Part shown: piece after piece, positions 63,120 through 64,000 of the stretch
Numbering within the stretch: position 1 is the first letter of the stretch
Layout of the letters: every line of letters begins with the position of its first letter
Assembly: GCF_900157385.1 (NCBI RefSeq)
Contig: NZ_LT717697.1
Coordinates: 248,001 to 312,000, forward strand
Length of the DNA stretch: 64,000 bases
Direction of reading: 5' to 3'
Source: Mycobacterium terramassiliense
Lineage (GTDB): Bacteria > Actinomycetota > Actinomycetes > Mycobacteriales > Mycobacteriaceae
The notes under the pieces: model-generated
Told to the model about the DNA's origin: nothing
The model's database searches: none
What the model saw: the letters and a program-made list of their open reading frames with translations, nothing else
Translations under genes and position numbers: made by a program

Positions 63120-63131
63120 GTGATATATCAC
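63120..63131. promoter_or_regulatory. Perfect palindrome in oxyR-ahpC gap
   Basis: GTGATATATCAC is a perfect 12-bp palindrome about 75 bp before the ahpC ATG, in AT-rich DNA that probably contains the ahpC promoter. It could be a second regulator site or the -10 region of a promoter. Confidence 0.55.
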
Positions 63132-63205
63132 CTTTACTTCAAACCGGCCGAGCGGCATCATGGTGGCAGACGGCCAATCTTGAATGATTCCAAATAAGGA
63201 GTGGT

Positions 63206-63793
63206 ATGTCCCTGCTGACGATCGGCGACCAATTCCCCGCCTACCAGCTCACCGCGCTGATCGGTGGCGATCTGTCGAAGGTCGACGCCAAGCAGCCCGG
63301 CGACTACTTCACGACCATCACCAACGAAGACCACCCCGGCAAGTGGCGCGTGGTTTTCTTCTGGCCCAAGGACTTCACCTTCGTGTGCCCGACGGAAATC
63401 GCCGCGTTCGGCAAGCTCAACGACGAGTTCTCCGACCGCGACGCGCAGATCCTCGGTGTCTCGATCGACAGCGAGTTCGTACACTTCCAGTGGCGCGCGC
63501 AGCACGAGGACCTGAAGAAATTGCCGTTCCCGATGCTCTCGGACATCAAGCGGGAGCTCGCGCTGGCGACCGGCGTGCTCAACAACGAGGGCGTTGCGGA
63601 CCGGGTGACCTTCCTGGTCGATCCGAACAACGAAATCCAATTCGTCTCGGCGACCGCCGGATCCGTGGGGCGTAATGTCGACGAGGTGCTGCGCGTCCTT
63701 GACGCACTGCAATCCGACGAGCTGTGCGCGTGCAACTGGCGCAAGGGCGACCCGACGATCGACGCCGGCGAGCTGCTCAAGGCTTCCGCTTAG
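63206..63793 (+). CDS. ahpC: Alkyl hydroperoxide reductase subunit C (peroxiredoxin)
   Basis: 195 residues, 2-Cys peroxiredoxin: peroxidatic C61 in [10 protein letters not shown] and resolving C174 with C176 in [10 protein letters not shown], the three-Cys arrangement of mycobacterial AhpC. It reduces organic hydroperoxides and peroxynitrite using AhpD. AAGGAG lies 5-6 bp before the ATG. Followed 8 bp later by ahpD and divergent from oxyR. It would be the main local peroxide defence where katG is missing, if the gap beside furA is real genome-wide. Confidence 0.98.
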   Translation: MSLLTIGDQFPAYQLTALIGGDLSKVDAKQPGDYFTTITNEDHPGKWRVVFFWPKDFTFVCPTEIAAFGKLNDEFSDRDAQILGVSIDSEFVHFQWRAQHEDLKKLPFPMLSDIKRELALATGVLNNEGVADRVTFLVDPNNEIQFVSATAGSVGRNVDEVLRVLDALQSDELCACNWRKGDPTIDAGELLKASA

Positions 63794-63801
63794 GAGGGGA
63801 C

Positions 63802-64000
63802 ATGAGCGTAGAAAACCTCAAGGCCGCGCTGCCCGAGTACGCCAAGGACCTCAAGCTCAACCTGGGATCGATCACCCGGAGCACCGAGCTGAACGAGGAG
63901 CAGCTCTGGGGCACCCTGCTGGCCAGCGCCGCGGCCACGCGGAATGCTCAGGTGCTGGCCGAGATTGGCGCCGAGGCGGCCGACTATCTGTCGGCCGAGG
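63802..64000 (+). CDS. ahpD: Alkyl hydroperoxidase AhpD, 5' part (cut by window end)
   Basis: The window ends after 66 codons: [20 protein letters not shown], then [20 protein letters not shown] and [11 protein letters not shown]. This matches the N-terminal helices of AhpD; the CxxC-x3-H reactive site lies beyond the window. It recycles AhpC through dihydrolipoamide. Starts 8 bp after the ahpC stop with GGAGGGG upstream, so the two are one transcript. Confidence 0.93.
   Translation, partial: MSVENLKAALPEYAKDLKLNLGSITRSTELNEEQLWGTLLASAAATRNAQVLAEIGAEAADYLSAE

Overview
The window is about 68% GC and almost fully coding. It carries mycobacterial signatures: a PPE-MPTR protein, a PE_PGRS gene, antigen 85B, an Rpf, long-form isocitrate lyase (ICL2), F420-type oxidoreductases and many SRPBCC and CYP genes. 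Gene order follows, in reverse and with insertions, the M. tuberculosis block Rv1917c (PPE34) down to about Rv1874; it then meets oxyR-ahpC-ahpD, which lie elsewhere in M. tuberculosis. oxyR is uninterrupted, unlike the M. tuberculosis pseudogene. A slow-growing non-tuberculous Mycobacterium of M. avium complex type fits best. Ortholog names are from memory of M. tuberculosis; no search was run.

Layout. 1-4.5 kb: 3' part of a PPE-MPTR gene, then convergent ICL2. 4.7-8.4 kb: MBL hydrolase, divergent ArsR-SRPBCC pair with a clear operator, FadB5-like reductase, PEBP-like lipoprotein. 8.4-18.2 kb: an accessory stretch where M. tuberculosis goes straight to furA-katG. It holds a lipase, a TetR/Mpo1-like operon, an alpha/beta hydrolase, LysR, tautomerase-nitronate monooxygenase, an acyl-CoA ligase between two copies of an unusual duplicated-domain protein, and a divergent AhpD-like/nitroreductase/SRPBCC operon. 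18.2-29 kb: a DUF4262 relic, furA WITHOUT katG, Rv1906c-like, aao, an enoyl-CoA hydratase, Rv1903-like, amidohydrolase, nanT, cinA, macro domain, Rv1898-like, dtd, methyltransferase, HAD. 29-40 kb: alcohol dehydrogenase with a Baeyer-Villiger-type monooxygenase, a frameshifted PE_PGRS gene, a nitronate monooxygenase behind a perfect KstR-type operator, Rv1893/1892/1891-like genes, a CYP125-family P450 behind a near-KstR site, a second alcohol dehydrogenase, YceI and a DUF7159-like protein. 40-47.5 kb: fbpB, secreted chorismate mutase, rpfC, SRPBCC, SDR, lppE, cyp140. 47.5-57 kb, mostly minus strand: a truncated copy of a dienelactone hydrolase leader, the full dienelactone hydrolase, a second CYP140-like P450 with an altered I-helix, acyltransferase, amidohydrolase-glnA3, LLM oxidoreductase, AhpD-like protein. 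57-64 kb: DHA2 exporter with a winged-helix-like tail, bfrA/bfd around tandem IdeR boxes, enoyl-CoA hydratase, Rv1875/1874-like genes, and divergent oxyR/ahpC-ahpD (ahpD cut by the window end).

Themes: lipid and sterol catabolism (CYP125-like, BVMO, dehydrogenases, NMO, acyl-CoA ligase, hydratases), envelope and secretion (Ag85B, RpfC, lipoproteins, PE/PPE), and redox and iron homeostasis (furA, bfrA/bfd, oxyR/ahpCD). No tRNA, rRNA, CRISPR array, transposase or phage integrase was seen. The most distinctive points are loss of katG beside furA, the acyl-CoA ligase flanked by two WSPL duplicated-domain proteins, and KstR-type operators marking a sterol-linked block.
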